The notes under the pieces are model-generated. The model had not been told where the DNA came from and did not search any database. It saw nothing but the letters and a program-made list of their open reading frames with translations. The position numbers and the translations under genes were made by a program. From the NCBI GenBank assembly GCA_011191975.1, contig DUFA01000107.1:62001-126000 (forward strand): 64,000 bases of DNA, read 5' to 3'. The stretch is from Dehalococcoidia bacterium. Its GTDB lineage: Bacteria; Chloroflexota; Dehalococcoidia; Dehalococcoidales; UBA2162. Below, piece after piece: positions 25,926 to 34,243 of this stretch. How positions within the stretch are numbered: the stretch's first letter is position 1; each line of letters starts with the position of its first letter.

Positions 25926-26028
25926 TCAGATTAGAATTCATGCTTTTCCCGAAACAACACACTAGCTTTAAAATAATTCGTCCCGACGAAACCGGGGCGG
26001 GTTATCAGCATATACAGCTATCTGAAAG

Positions 26029-26586
26029 TTAATATTCGCCCGGAGGACCGGCGGCTTCCGGCCATTCCATTGCTGGTCCATCGGTATCGTACCCTTGGTT
26101 GATGAATATCATTCTTTTCCACATTTCTTCAGGAACCATGTTCTTAAGGGCTTTTTCAGTATGTGTGCCGTTCTGATTGATAGTAACGATAAGAAAAGGC
26201 CTTTTTACATTCAGGATACGCCAGGGCCCGTGGGGAAGGTCTGCTGGTATGCACATAATGGTCGATCGTGTAACGATATGCTTTTCCATTTCAGGTCCCA
26301 TATGCATTTCAACTTCGGCGCCAAGATCCCACGGATTATCCGGATCAGTCCCAAGATGAACAAATAGCTCGGGATATTTATGGGTATGTGGCCCGTGAAA
26401 TATCTCACCCCATTCCTTTGTTCCATATGCTCCGTAGGGTTTGTCGCCCACCCAGAATATCTGGTATTCGTTACATCCTTCGAAGGTATTACCGTCTAGG
26501 AAGCCAATCGTCGCATAGGGTCTTTTCGCCTGCATTTCCGGGTCTATTCCTGAAATAAAAAGGTGATCATATTTGTTGTCAGCCAA
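26029..26586 (-). CDS. Cupin-like protein (paralogue 2)
   Basis: The 185-residue protein has two cupin-type motifs. Metal-site-like GPHTHKYPELFVHLG is near residue 68 and CIPADLPHGPWRI near residue 112, separated by MHMGPEMEKHIV. Its spacing and the P-x-x-L-x-H-x-P-x-x-I element match the cupins at 17507 and 27588. Substrate unknown. Confidence 0.7.
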   Translation of the reverse strand: MADNKYDHLFISGIDPEMQAKRPYATIGFLDGNTFEGCNEYQIFWVGDKPYGAYGTKEWGEIFHGPHTHKYPELFVHLGTDPDNPWDLGAEVEMHMGPEMEKHIVTRSTIMCIPADLPHGPWRILNVKRPFLIVTINQNGTHTEKALKNMVPEEMWKRMIFINQGYDTDGPAMEWPEAAGPPGEY

Positions 26587-26649
26587 TATCTTTTCCTTTC
26601 TTTCTGAATTTATTAGATATTATGTTGAAGCTTAGCTTATAGCTGTTCA

Positions 26650-26919
26650 TTAACCTTTCGACTCAAAATGATCAGCTATATTGCGACCAAATTCTTCGGC
26701 TGCTTTACCGACGTCTCTAAACTTGCTTTTTACATCTTCATCCTTAAATCGGTCTGCCAGAGTCTTAGCTGAATCAGAGGCAGAATCGACAAATTCCTTC
26801 GCTTTCTTTTTCAGTTCGGGATCATTAAATATTTCACTGACAGCTTCACCGAATGACTTGAATATATCGTTAAAACTTTCGACGGTATTTTTCTTCTCGA
26901 TGTCTTTTTCTTCCGGCAT
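26650..26919 (-). CDS. Small charged helical protein
   Basis: From ATG 26919 the product is 89 residues, very rich in Lys, Glu and Asp, with amphipathic helical stretches (FNDIFKSFGEAVSEIF, KKAKEFVDSASDSAKTLADR). GGGAGG five bases upstream fixes this start against the track's longer one. It resembles small stress or tail-like helical proteins, but I cannot assign a family. Confidence 0.6.
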   Translation of the reverse strand: MPEEKDIEKKNTVESFNDIFKSFGEAVSEIFNDPELKKKAKEFVDSASDSAKTLADRFKDEDVKSKFRDVGKAAEEFGRNIADHFESKG

Positions 26920-27041
26920 GATTACCTCCCGACGAGCAATTTCCAAATTATAACATTGTCCTAGCCAAAAAAAACAGCCGAAATTGATAATATGAGCAGG
27001 TACAGGCATAATATCACCATATCAAATCAAAGGAAACAAGA

Positions 27042-27524
27042 ATGGCAAAACTCAATGACGAAGAAAAAATTCGGTATCTGAAGAGAAGTTATACCGCGAT
27101 CGATGGTCTCTGGTTTATGAAGGCAGAAGAATCATTCAATTTCGACAAAGCCTTGGAACTCGATAATGAAGTATGGAAAGTCGTTCCTAAAATACAGGCA
27201 AGGTTTTTAAAGTCTGTACTTGGTGTCAATAACGGGCTTGAAGCACTGGAACTCTGCTTCACCGAAAAACTGCGGATGGATGATATCGAGTTCAAGGTAA
27301 CAAGGGATGGGAAAATTCTGACAATCACTATCGTCCGCTGTCACTGGCATGAATTAATGGTCAATTCAAACAGGGAACGTCTTTCATCGAGTATAGGTGA
27401 AACCATATGCAACACAGAGTATTCCGGCTGGGCGCAAGAATTCGGCGAAGATATCTCTTTTAAGATGCTGAGCAGGATTTGTGGCAGCGGAAAAGAGTGC
27501 ATCCTTCAGTTTATTGAAAAGTAA
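27042..27524 (+). CDS. DUF6125-like protein (L-2-amino-thiazoline-4-carboxylate-hydrolase-like)
   Basis: The 160-residue protein begins YLKRSYTAIDGLWFMKAEE and continues LDNEVWKVVPKIQAR. It ends with cysteines in GETICNTEYSGWAQEF and RICGSGKECILQF. The pattern matches small proteins called DUF6125 or related to the ATC-hydrolase family in anaerobes. A heme or metal site from the C-terminal cysteines is possible, but the function is not established. Confidence 0.6.
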   Translation: MAKLNDEEKIRYLKRSYTAIDGLWFMKAEESFNFDKALELDNEVWKVVPKIQARFLKSVLGVNNGLEALELCFTEKLRMDDIEFKVTRDGKILTITIVRCHWHELMVNSNRERLSSSIGETICNTEYSGWAQEFGEDISFKMLSRICGSGKECILQFIEK

Positions 27525-27587
27525 CATCTCCCGGTGAACTATGAACAGCCTACCAATTTTACGCGATTATCAAGAATCTACATATTG

Positions 27588-28040
27588 TTACAGCAGTTTG
27601 GTATATGCTTCGAATTGCTCCTCGCCTGGCTCCAGGACTCTCTTATACGATCCTTCAAGTACTATCTCAATAAACAGAACCGGTTTACCAATTCTGGTAA
27701 ATCGCAGTGGACAGTGAGTTAAACCTGGAGGAATAGAGACAACCGATGGAGAGTTTATGTTTTGTATTTCCAGTTCATCTCCGAGAACGATTTCAATATC
27801 TGCATCGAAGTCACTCATCTTCTCAAGATTACTGCCAACAAATACCAGGAGCTGGTGACCGTTATGTTTATGGGGAGGACCTTCTTCAAATGGCACCGTT
27901 ATATACTGGAACGCCAGAGTACAGTTTGCACCTCCCAGACCTTCCTGATGGGCATAGATACCTTCAAAGTTGTAACCATCATGGGGTATCTGGGAAATTG
28001 GTGCGGGAGAGACATATTTTCCATATTTTTTTTCAGCCAT
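27588..28040 (-). CDS. Cupin-like protein (paralogue 3)
   Basis: The 150-residue protein has motif 1-like EGPPHKHNGHQLLVFVGSN near residue 52 and motif 2-like VVSIPPGLTHCPLRFTRIG near residue 103. The second motif closely matches the 17507 cupin (VHIPAGLVHCPIIHKRVG). It shares the IVLGDE strand as well. Probably metal-binding; the reaction is unknown. Confidence 0.72.
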   Translation of the reverse strand: MAEKKYGKYVSPAPISQIPHDGYNFEGIYAHQEGLGGANCTLAFQYITVPFEEGPPHKHNGHQLLVFVGSNLEKMSDFDADIEIVLGDELEIQNINSPSVVSIPPGLTHCPLRFTRIGKPVLFIEIVLEGSYKRVLEPGEEQFEAYTKLL

Positions 28041-28264
28041 CTTTTTACTCCTTTAAATTATTAATGCTGTCTGAGAAAATAGAGCACTACATGGCTCGGT
28101 TTCCCGGTATAGCACCTTTCAATCCGAGAATTACATGTTATATCACTAAAGAATCCAGATTCCTTATATATTATGGAAGCTAAGTACAAGATACATCCAG
28201 ACCATTCTTTCATGGGATATATGCATTATAATTAAGACAGTAACAAAAAACGAGGAGGAAATGA

Positions 28265-28456
28265 TTGTCAGAGAATATACACACTATTATTAACTCATGG
28301 CCACACATAAAAGATGACCTAGGGGCATTTCTTTCGGATACTGACGCATGGGTAATAACACAATTAAGGAGTGCATACGAAGCGAAGAACTGGGAAGCAG
28401 TCAGTACGTTGCTGGAAATAATGGACTTCGTTCATAACCTTAGTCATTCGCATTGA
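28265..28456 (+). CDS. Small soluble protein, TTG start
   Basis: The 63-residue product (SENIHTIINSWPHIKDDLG start) is preceded by a strong GAGGAGG site. The ATG at 28261 in another frame stops after ten codons. TTG at 28265, seven bases from the Shine-Dalgarno, opens the long frame, so I take TTG as the start. Mostly helical; no known family. Confidence 0.5.
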   Translation: MSENIHTIINSWPHIKDDLGAFLSDTDAWVITQLRSAYEAKNWEAVSTLLEIMDFVHNLSHSH

Positions 28457-28492
28457 ATGGGCATAAAAAATAGTTACAATTGCCACATTTGA

Positions 28493-28870
28493 CTACTGAT
28501 TTCTGGTTTTTAACTTGCTTATGTGTAAAGTTACTCCAAGGGCGATAATAACAAGAATAATCCTGATGATGTTATTCTGAATACCAAATATAACCGTCAG
28601 TATTATAGTAAGCCATAAAAGCAGCAGAGTAATGATTTTACTTTTCATAGGCATTCCTCTGCCTTCGAGGTAATTCTTGATATACGATCCCAAAATCCTG
28701 TTATTAGTAAGCCAACGATAAAATCGATCAGAACTTCGGAAATAACATGCCGCGGCCAGTAAGAGAAACGGCGTTGTTGGCAGAACAGGTAGAAAAATAC
28801 CTATAATCCCCAAAATTACAAATATCGTACCTGCAATTATCAATATATGTTTTTTATTAATGAATTTCAT
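28493..28870 (-). CDS. DUF454 (YbaN) family membrane protein
   Basis: The 125-residue protein matches the YbaN/DUF454 pattern: a hydrophobic N-terminal hairpin with LGIIGIFLPVLPTTPFLLLAAACYFR, then RWLTNNRILGSYIKNYLEGRGMP, and a second hydrophobic hairpin. It has about four membrane segments. The family is common and of unknown function. Confidence 0.9.
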   Translation of the reverse strand: MKFINKKHILIIAGTIFVILGIIGIFLPVLPTTPFLLLAAACYFRSSDRFYRWLTNNRILGSYIKNYLEGRGMPMKSKIITLLLLWLTIILTVIFGIQNNIIRIILVIIALGVTLHISKLKTRNQ

Positions 28871-28989
28871 GGTAATGATCAGAATCTAATATTCCTATCC
28901 TAAAATATCGTACTAATATGCGATCATTGATTATTAACCCATCGATTTAATATATCTTATTAATAATATCAATCAAGTTAAGGTAATAA

Positions 28990-29346
28990 ATGATAAAAAA
29001 TAAACCGCTATTAAATTTACTACCCAGACTCCAAAGAGAATATAAGACGGTTGAAGCAATGATTTCTATCTTCTGTAAAAATCATCACGAATCACCAAAT
29101 ATCTGTGATGACTGTCAGGAATTACGGGACTATGCCATGGAGAGGTTGCAGAAATGCCCGTTCGGTGAAGATAAAACGACCTGCATAAAATGTCCCGTTC
29201 ACTGTTACAGACCTATTATGCGAGAGAAAATACGCAAGGTGATGAGATATTCTGGATCCCGGATGATATTTATGCATCCAATCCTGACAATACAACACCT
29301 CCTTGATGAGAAAAAAGGCAGGGCAAGGAACCAGCTTAAAAAGTAA
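28990..29346 (+). CDS. Nitrous-oxide-stimulated-promoter family (PF11756-type) cysteine-rich protein
   Basis: The 118-residue protein carries the family signature: LQREYKTVEAMISIFCKNHH, ICDDCQELRDYAMERL, CPFGEDKTTCIKCPVHCY and IRKVMRYSGSRM. Eight cysteines in paired positions suggest zinc or iron-sulfur binding. The family name comes from a regulated promoter, and the biochemical role is unknown. Confidence 0.9.
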   Translation: MIKNKPLLNLLPRLQREYKTVEAMISIFCKNHHESPNICDDCQELRDYAMERLQKCPFGEDKTTCIKCPVHCYRPIMREKIRKVMRYSGSRMIFMHPILTIQHLLDEKKGRARNQLKK

Positions 29347-29390
29347 CCGAAAATGAAATGTCCTTCATAAATCACCGATCATACGACAAT

Positions 29391-30140
29391 CTATTTTCTA
29401 TGCATATAATAATATTCTATTGCCCTTGTTAAAAAAATCGGTAGATCATCGCTGTATTGCTGAAAGAACTTGATAAAATCTGGATGCTGGCTATATGCTC
29501 TGCCTAGCTCAACGATTTCTTCTTCCGAGTAGTGATGGAAGTTCTCAAGCCACTGTCTCCACTCAGCTATCTTCTCCTGAACGAACTTACCATCGTATCC
29601 TTCAGACATATTTTCCATAATAGCTTTAAAGATCTTTCCGCCTTCAGCTTGTAGTGTGATAAATTTCTCCTGACCTATATCGATAACCCTCTTCTCACTT
29701 TCGATGAGTGTCTTTGATCCCCATCGACGTCGTACTTCATCACGGTACTTCTCAATTCGTTCTTCGTTAAATCCCCCGTAAAATTCTTTGATCTTTATAT
29801 TTGTTTGTTTCCCCATCTTACTCATAGTTCTCTCCACAGTATTTATCAGTTCTTTAAGTCGTTCATCCTTTTTAATCAGCAGTTTCCTTTGCTGTTGCAG
29901 TGCTTCCAATGTGGTATAATCAGGCCTTGAGATAAACGATTTAATTTCATCAAGGCTGAAGCCCAATTCACGAAAAAACAGTATTTGCTGAAGTAGAATT
30001 ACCTCCTCCTCACTGTAATATCTGTATCCGTTTTCATGCCGGTATCGAGGTTTCAGCAGCCCTATTTCATCATAATAATGCAAGGTACGTACACTGATAC
30101 CCGCAAAATCAGCCAGAGTTTTTATCGTGAATGGCTCCAT
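29391..30140 (-). CDS. MerR-family regulator with TipAS-like effector domain
   Basis: The 249-residue protein has an N-terminal MerR winged-helix domain (FTIKTLADFAGISVRTLHYY, GLLKPRYRHENGYRYYSEEE), a coiled-coil linker (about 75-110) and a C-terminal TipAS-type domain. That domain contains KEFYGGFNEERIEKYRDEVR and FHHYSEEEIVELGRAYS. TipA-type regulators bind thiopeptides or other drugs and activate nearby genes through twisted-spacer promoters. No obvious target operon is adjacent on the same strand. Confidence 0.9.
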   Translation of the reverse strand: MEPFTIKTLADFAGISVRTLHYYDEIGLLKPRYRHENGYRYYSEEEVILLQQILFFRELGFSLDEIKSFISRPDYTTLEALQQQRKLLIKKDERLKELINTVERTMSKMGKQTNIKIKEFYGGFNEERIEKYRDEVRRRWGSKTLIESEKRVIDIGQEKFITLQAEGGKIFKAIMENMSEGYDGKFVQEKIAEWRQWLENFHHYSEEEIVELGRAYSQHPDFIKFFQQYSDDLPIFLTRAIEYYYMHRK

Positions 30141-30708
30141 GATTTCTATTGTAAACTATTACGTTACGTTATAGTCAAGTGCCAAACCAGATAAGATAGA
30201 CAAATATAAACATTACTGCTTTGTATCTCTCAATACCGTATCTGTGACGTAGCCATAATATTCTGTAATATTAAAAATAAAGTCTCGTGAACCGGGACTG
30301 CATAGACGTTTGAATTCATTGATATCATGAGGAGAAAGCGCGGATTATACGTTTCTCCGTTTCATTTCAGACTAGGTTACCAGTGCCCCAGTAGTTATTT
30401 CATCAAGCGGGTTGAATACGCTGTCAGCATAGGTTTTCGCTGGTATTTCTGTTAATCCCGATCTACGTAATTAATCGAGGGTCCGTGCTAGCCGAAATCC
30501 ATGATTTATACCCCTGACAAACAAGGAGTGATCTCAGGTATGATCACGCTCAGTCATGTTTAGAGATCAGGTTATCCAGAAACGGCATATTCACACTCTT
30601 ACTCTGTACTCTGGAATATCTTACGTATATGGAGTAAAATTAACATAATTGTTTAAGTATAGTCTATATATTTCATGAAACACTAGGTAAAAAGAGGTAT
30701 CTCCAAAT
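30141..30708. other. 568-base intergenic region, no confident gene
   Basis: No coding frame of normal length is visible. On the minus strand, bases about 30395-30480 give a short frame (SGLTEIPAKTYADSVFNPLD...) that could be the decayed C-terminus of a protein, but it has stops on both sides and no recognised family. The last 60 bases hold the ribosome-binding region (AAAGAGGTAT) of the gene at 30709. Confidence 0.4.
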
Positions 30709-31101
30709 ATGACTGACAAACCAAAAGAAAGTGGTATGGAAGAATTACGGCGACTCTCTCGCCAAACTGCTAATGCAGGCCAGAAGATGCGAGAAGAGGA
30801 GAAACAAAAAGCCGAGTATGAAAAGAACATGCAGGGAGTTGTCGCAGGTTTACGCGGAATAAGTTTTTCCGTCGCTCTTAACCAATTAAAATCAACAGCA
30901 GCACCCGGTATATACGAGAAAGTCGCAGCGATGCAGAACCAACCTGATTCGAAAGAACTTCGCCGACTGATATCAGATATCGCCAGAAACCTTGAAAGAG
31001 AAACCTCGAAGGCTTCAAGGAAAAATCCAGAATTTGAATCAATCGGAAATTCGTCTAAGACGCTGGCAATCTTGATCAGTCTTCTTTTTTCATTGCAATA
31101 A
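30709..31101 (+). CDS. Helical protein with charged coiled-coil-like N-terminus
   Basis: The 130-residue product has a charged helical region (ELRRLSRQTANAGQKMREEEKQKAEYEKN), an alpha-rich middle and a hydrophobic C-terminal end (TLAILISLLFSLQ) that may anchor it to the membrane. AAGAGG precedes the ATG. I do not recognise the family. Confidence 0.6.
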   Translation: MTDKPKESGMEELRRLSRQTANAGQKMREEEKQKAEYEKNMQGVVAGLRGISFSVALNQLKSTAAPGIYEKVAAMQNQPDSKELRRLISDIARNLERETSKASRKNPEFESIGNSSKTLAILISLLFSLQ

Positions 31102-31123
31102 CAGATCCAACTTATAAAAGAGC

Positions 31124-31870
31124 TTATCCGTTCTCATATTCCTGTCTTATTCCAGTCATTACCTTCACAGAGTATTCACTCCGTTCTTCATTACTCATCC
31201 TGGTAATCGGCAACACCCATTCCATCTCCTGAAGATTTTCCAGCAGCATTGGGATTAAGTCGAATGGTACTGAAATCAGAAGTAATCCTTCAGGAAACAG
31301 TTTCTGGTTTTTCATGCCATAGCCTATTCCGGTAACCACGTAGTTCATTTCACCCGTCAAATACGGATATGAAAAAATCCAGCCACACACTAGTACAGGA
31401 GTACATTTTGAGGTAATAGGTTTTCCAGTTGAATAACTCAAAGCCCTTAGTATAATTTCTGCTTGAGAAGGAGTGGCCGTGAAAATAAGTAAATCCGGAG
31501 AGAAGGACAATTTATCGAGAGAAGAAAACGCTACATACCTGACAGTATCTTTTGGAATACGCTGTATATACCCGTATATTCTCGCGTTTGCTCGTGCTTC
31601 CTGATATATTCTCTCTTTCGCGCCTATCTGACCGCTTTCGATCACCGGATCAGGATCTTCTAATCCCAAAATCAGTGTATCAACACACGCGAAATTTTCT
31701 CTGCCTGCACAAAACGGTGATCCCTCCTGAGCTTCCTTAAACATTCTGCATATTGGAGCACTCGATCTGTACGGTTGTATTCCCTCTGGTTTGTTAAGAA
31801 GGAATTTTACAGCCACAGGTGAATATTCGAAATTAAATTTTCCCAGAATAGAATAATTCCTTAAAGTCAT
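31124..31870 (-). CDS. DUF169 family protein
   Basis: The 248-residue protein matches the DUF169 family common in anaerobes: YSPVAVKFLLNKPEGI at the N-terminus, CRMFKEAQEGSPFCAGRENFAC near residue 42, a central LLIFTATPSQAEIILRAL and SKCTPVLVCGW. Cysteines in the first third may bind a cofactor. Function unknown. Confidence 0.85.
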   Translation of the reverse strand: MTLRNYSILGKFNFEYSPVAVKFLLNKPEGIQPYRSSAPICRMFKEAQEGSPFCAGRENFACVDTLILGLEDPDPVIESGQIGAKERIYQEARANARIYGYIQRIPKDTVRYVAFSSLDKLSFSPDLLIFTATPSQAEIILRALSYSTGKPITSKCTPVLVCGWIFSYPYLTGEMNYVVTGIGYGMKNQKLFPEGLLLISVPFDLIPMLLENLQEMEWVLPITRMSNEERSEYSVKVMTGIRQEYENG

Positions 31871-31931
31871 GGTAAATTTACCTCCATCCTAGACTGAATA
31901 GAAGACAGTTGTCATGTATTCATGACACGAA

Positions 31932-32213
31932 TCATTGCATTTTGCGAAGTTTATCAGCTTCTTTCTCAATTGCTTCTCTGTCGGATCTTCGCTGCCAAAC
32001 AAAAACGTCCAGAATATGAAAAAACAAACCTATACCCCATCCTCCAAGAGGAAAAACAAACCAGGGAAAACCACCACTGGTAACAGCCCAAATAACCACT
32101 AGAAATGCATTTACTAGCACATAGATAGCAATATGCGAATACAAGTCTTTTTTCGCTTTTACGCGTTTTCTTGCTTCTTCGTATATTTCTTCTTCCGTCA
32201 TCTTAATAGCCAT
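31932..32213 (-). CDS. 2TM-domain protein
   Basis: The product is about 93 residues from ATG 32213, which has GGGAGGTG just upstream. It fits the 2TM domain: a charged N-terminal helix (EEEIYEEARKRVKAKKDLYSH), two membrane helices around a GGFPWFVFPLGGWGIGL loop, and a charged C-terminal helix. The family is often fused to histidine kinases or free-standing; a small standalone form is seen here. Confidence 0.85.
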   Translation of the reverse strand: MAIKMTEEEIYEEARKRVKAKKDLYSHIAIYVLVNAFLVVIWAVTSGGFPWFVFPLGGWGIGLFFHILDVFVWQRRSDREAIEKEADKLRKMQ

Positions 32214-32330
32214 TTCTGCACCTCCCATTGTTACTATGCAGTTTTGTTTCTTGTAGTGATGGCAAAGTGGTATTAACGAGTAGTATTAATGTTGCCGCTA
32301 TTGTACCTCATCGGTGTAAAAAAATACTAC

Positions 32331-32363
32331 AATAAAAACAGGCCAGTATTTGATACTGGCCTG
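32331..32363 (-). terminator. Rho-independent terminator downstream of the tRNA-like gene
   Basis: CAGGCCAGTAT (32339-32349) pairs perfectly with ATACTGGCCTG (32353-32363) around TTG. On the minus strand the stem is followed by TTTTTATT. It lies immediately 3' of the tRNA-like sequence, in the right orientation. Confidence 0.8.
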
Positions 32364-32369
32364 GGTTAT

Positions 32370-32444
32370 GTACCTCGATGGGGTTCGAACCCACAACCTC
32401 CTCCCTGTTTCGGAGACGCTCTTCCAGTTTGAGCTACAAGGGTA
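32370..32444 (-). tRNA. Degenerate tRNA-like gene, identity uncertain (Arg-like body)
   Basis: The minus strand folds as a tRNA: D stem GCTC/GAGC, anticodon stem TCTCC/GGAGG, and T arm GTGGG-TTCGAAC-CCCAT. Acceptor TACC(C)TTG/CGAGGTA pairs only with one bulged C. The anticodon loop is GAAACAG, so position 33 is A, not U, and the triplet would be AAC. The D and T regions resemble a tRNA-Arg. No CCA is encoded. A pseudo-tRNA or a strongly diverged tRNA is likely. The terminator just downstream shows that it was, or is, a transcription unit. Confidence 0.55.
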
Positions 32445-32524
32445 TCAGGTTTGTAATCTTGATACAACAGGATTATACCACACAATATGTTAAGAAACAA
32501 ATAACGTTCAAATCAGAGAATTAT

Positions 32525-32854
32525 CTAAAGCATAACGTGTTCCTCGACTATCCAGACTTTCGCGTCTGTCATATCAGCAAACTTTTCCCCATCTTCCATG
32601 AGCGGCCTGCCTTTCTCAGAATAGAGATACTCCATTGATTTCAGATAGGCATCGATATCGTCATACCACATTTCAACAACACCGTCACCATCATATTCCA
32701 ATCCGGGAACATCGACCAGGTGATTTTGAACATATCTACGGAGACCAGGTATCGATTTTGCCACCAATGGTCCGTGGGTGTGTTCCCAGTATTTATTGAA
32801 TTCTTCTCTACTCATCCCTGCCTTCCTGCGAGCCACAACTATCGACTTAACCAT
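32525..32854 (-). CDS. EthD-domain protein
   Basis: The protein is about 109 residues from MVKSIVVARRKAGMSREEF and has the EthD dimeric alpha/beta-barrel pattern: KYWEHTHGPLVAKSIPGLRRYVQNH, EMWYDDIDAYLKSM, and a C-terminal VWIVEEHV strand. AAGGAG precedes the chosen ATG. EthD proteins include small monooxygenase or cyclase-like enzymes; substrate unknown. A second EthD gene is at 62875. Confidence 0.85.
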   Translation of the reverse strand: MVKSIVVARRKAGMSREEFNKYWEHTHGPLVAKSIPGLRRYVQNHLVDVPGLEYDGDGVVEMWYDDIDAYLKSMEYLYSEKGRPLMEDGEKFADMTDAKVWIVEEHVML

Positions 32855-33011
32855 ACGTCTATCACTCCTTAACTTCAACAGTCTTGGATTCCAAATTATA
32901 CCGAATAAACATTATACCGAATATACAGGACGCTTTTCACCCATTTCCAAACACAGAATAATCTTAACAAATTGATGAAGTATGTTACTTTTTCAGGTAT
33001 AAAAATAATGC

Positions 33012-33130
33012 TTGACAACCGGAAAATCGGTATGTTATAAGTTTCTATTAAACTTAGAAAGTCAATAAAATATCACCAGAAAAATAAAATAAGTAATTTA
33101 TTGACAAACGGTAAATTGCTATGATATAAG
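33012..33130 (+). promoter_or_regulatory. Two near-identical tandem promoters upstream of the dpp operon
   Basis: TTGACA at 33012 with TATAAG at 33036, and TTGACA at 33101 with TATAAG at 33125, form two sigma70-like promoters 89 bases apart. Spacers are 18 bases and nearly the same sequence (ACCGGAAAATCGGTATG-T versus AACGGTAAATTGCTATG-A). The first spacer contains the inverted ACCG...CGGT, a possible operator. They fill most of the 377-base gap before dppB, which has no other visible gene. Confidence 0.6.
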
Positions 33131-33231
33131 TCATAAACAACGTGGTTAAGGGTTATGGGATTTATATAATAGCAGCATCCTAAAATACTTTGCAGTGCTA
33201 AATATATACTGCCGTCAATGAAAGGGACAAA

Positions 33232-34230
33232 ATGCGCGCTTACGTAATCAGAAGGCTCTTCTTGATTATACCAACACTCTTTCTTATCACTATTCTGGTA
33301 TTTCTTTTAGTTCGTTTCGTTCCCGGTGATGTTATCGATATGATGCTTGCCCAGATGTCCGAGCAATCGGGTATGGGGGCTGAGTTAACAGCGGAATATC
33401 TCCGGCAAGCGATGGGACTTGACCAGCCCCTATTGAAGCAATATGCAATATGGATGGGATTTATACCAAATCCCCTTCAGGAAGATAAGTTCCTGGGTGT
33501 TGTCCAGGGATTTCTTGGAGAATCATTGTGGAAGAACAAACCGGTCCTTACAGAACTCCTTGAAAGGTTACCAATTTCAATTGAACTCGGTCTGATAGCC
33601 ATGATAACAGGCTGGGCTCTCGCGATGCCGATAGGTATATACTCAGCACTCAGGCAGGATACAGCTTGGGACTATCTAGGTCGTAGTTTTGCTATCGTAA
33701 TGCTCTCTGTCCCCGGTTTCTGGCTGGCGACGATGGTTATTGTCTATCCTTCGATAATTTGGGGGTGGACACCATCCCTCGAATATATACCATTTCTGGA
33801 AAATCCGGGAGGGAACCTGTTACAGTTCCTGCTCCCGGGATTTCTCATGGGCACTCAAATGTCCGGCGGTCTTATGAGGATGGTCAGGACCATGGTGCTG
33901 GAAGTTATGAGACAGGACTATATCAGGACAGCATGGTCAAAAGGTCTGAACGAGAGAACCGTTATCATCAGGCACGCCCTCAAGAATGCGTTAATGCCGG
34001 TTGTTACTATCGCTGGTATGATGCTTCCGAGTTTAATTGCCGGTTCTGTCATCATGGAGCAGATATTCTGTCTGCCGGGTGTAGGGCGACTTACCTTCGA
34101 AGCACTCACGCAGCGTGATTATCCAATCATATCCGGCATTAACCTAGTTATGGCCACGACGGTACTACTTTGTAATCTACTGACTGATATTACTTACGCC
34201 TGGATGGACCCCAGGGTACAGTATCGATAG
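33232..34230 (+). CDS. dppB: Oligopeptide/dipeptide ABC transporter permease (DppB/OppB type)
   Basis: The 332-residue protein has six membrane segments, starting MRAYVIRRLFLIIPTLFLIT. The EAA-type coupling motif is YIRTAWSKGLNERTVIIRHALKNALMP near residue 225, and the C-terminus ends YAWMDPRVQYR as usual for this group. It pairs with DppC to form the channel for peptides or related solutes (nickel or sugars are possible). It is the first gene of a four-gene operon behind tandem promoters. No substrate-binding protein gene is nearby. Confidence 0.9.
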   Translation: MRAYVIRRLFLIIPTLFLITILVFLLVRFVPGDVIDMMLAQMSEQSGMGAELTAEYLRQAMGLDQPLLKQYAIWMGFIPNPLQEDKFLGVVQGFLGESLWKNKPVLTELLERLPISIELGLIAMITGWALAMPIGIYSALRQDTAWDYLGRSFAIVMLSVPGFWLATMVIVYPSIIWGWTPSLEYIPFLENPGGNLLQFLLPGFLMGTQMSGGLMRMVRTMVLEVMRQDYIRTAWSKGLNERTVIIRHALKNALMPVVTIAGMMLPSLIAGSVIMEQIFCLPGVGRLTFEALTQRDYPIISGINLVMATTVLLCNLLTDITYAWMDPRVQYR

Positions 34231-34243
34231 GAGTATATAAATA

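Noticed and set aside
25972-26002. Terminator after the 26029 cupin
   Set aside because: GTCCCG/CGGGGC pairs on the plus strand via a T-G wobble, but on the minus strand, where it would be needed, this becomes a mismatch.
30395-30480. Possible pseudogene fragment SGLTEIPAKTYADSVFNPLD
   Set aside because: About 30 codons between stops, no family recognised. Not enough to call a gene remnant.
32378-32638. ORF 32378-32638
   Set aside because: It begins with GFEPTTS, the usual false translation across a minus-strand tRNA, and overlaps the EthD gene on the other strand.
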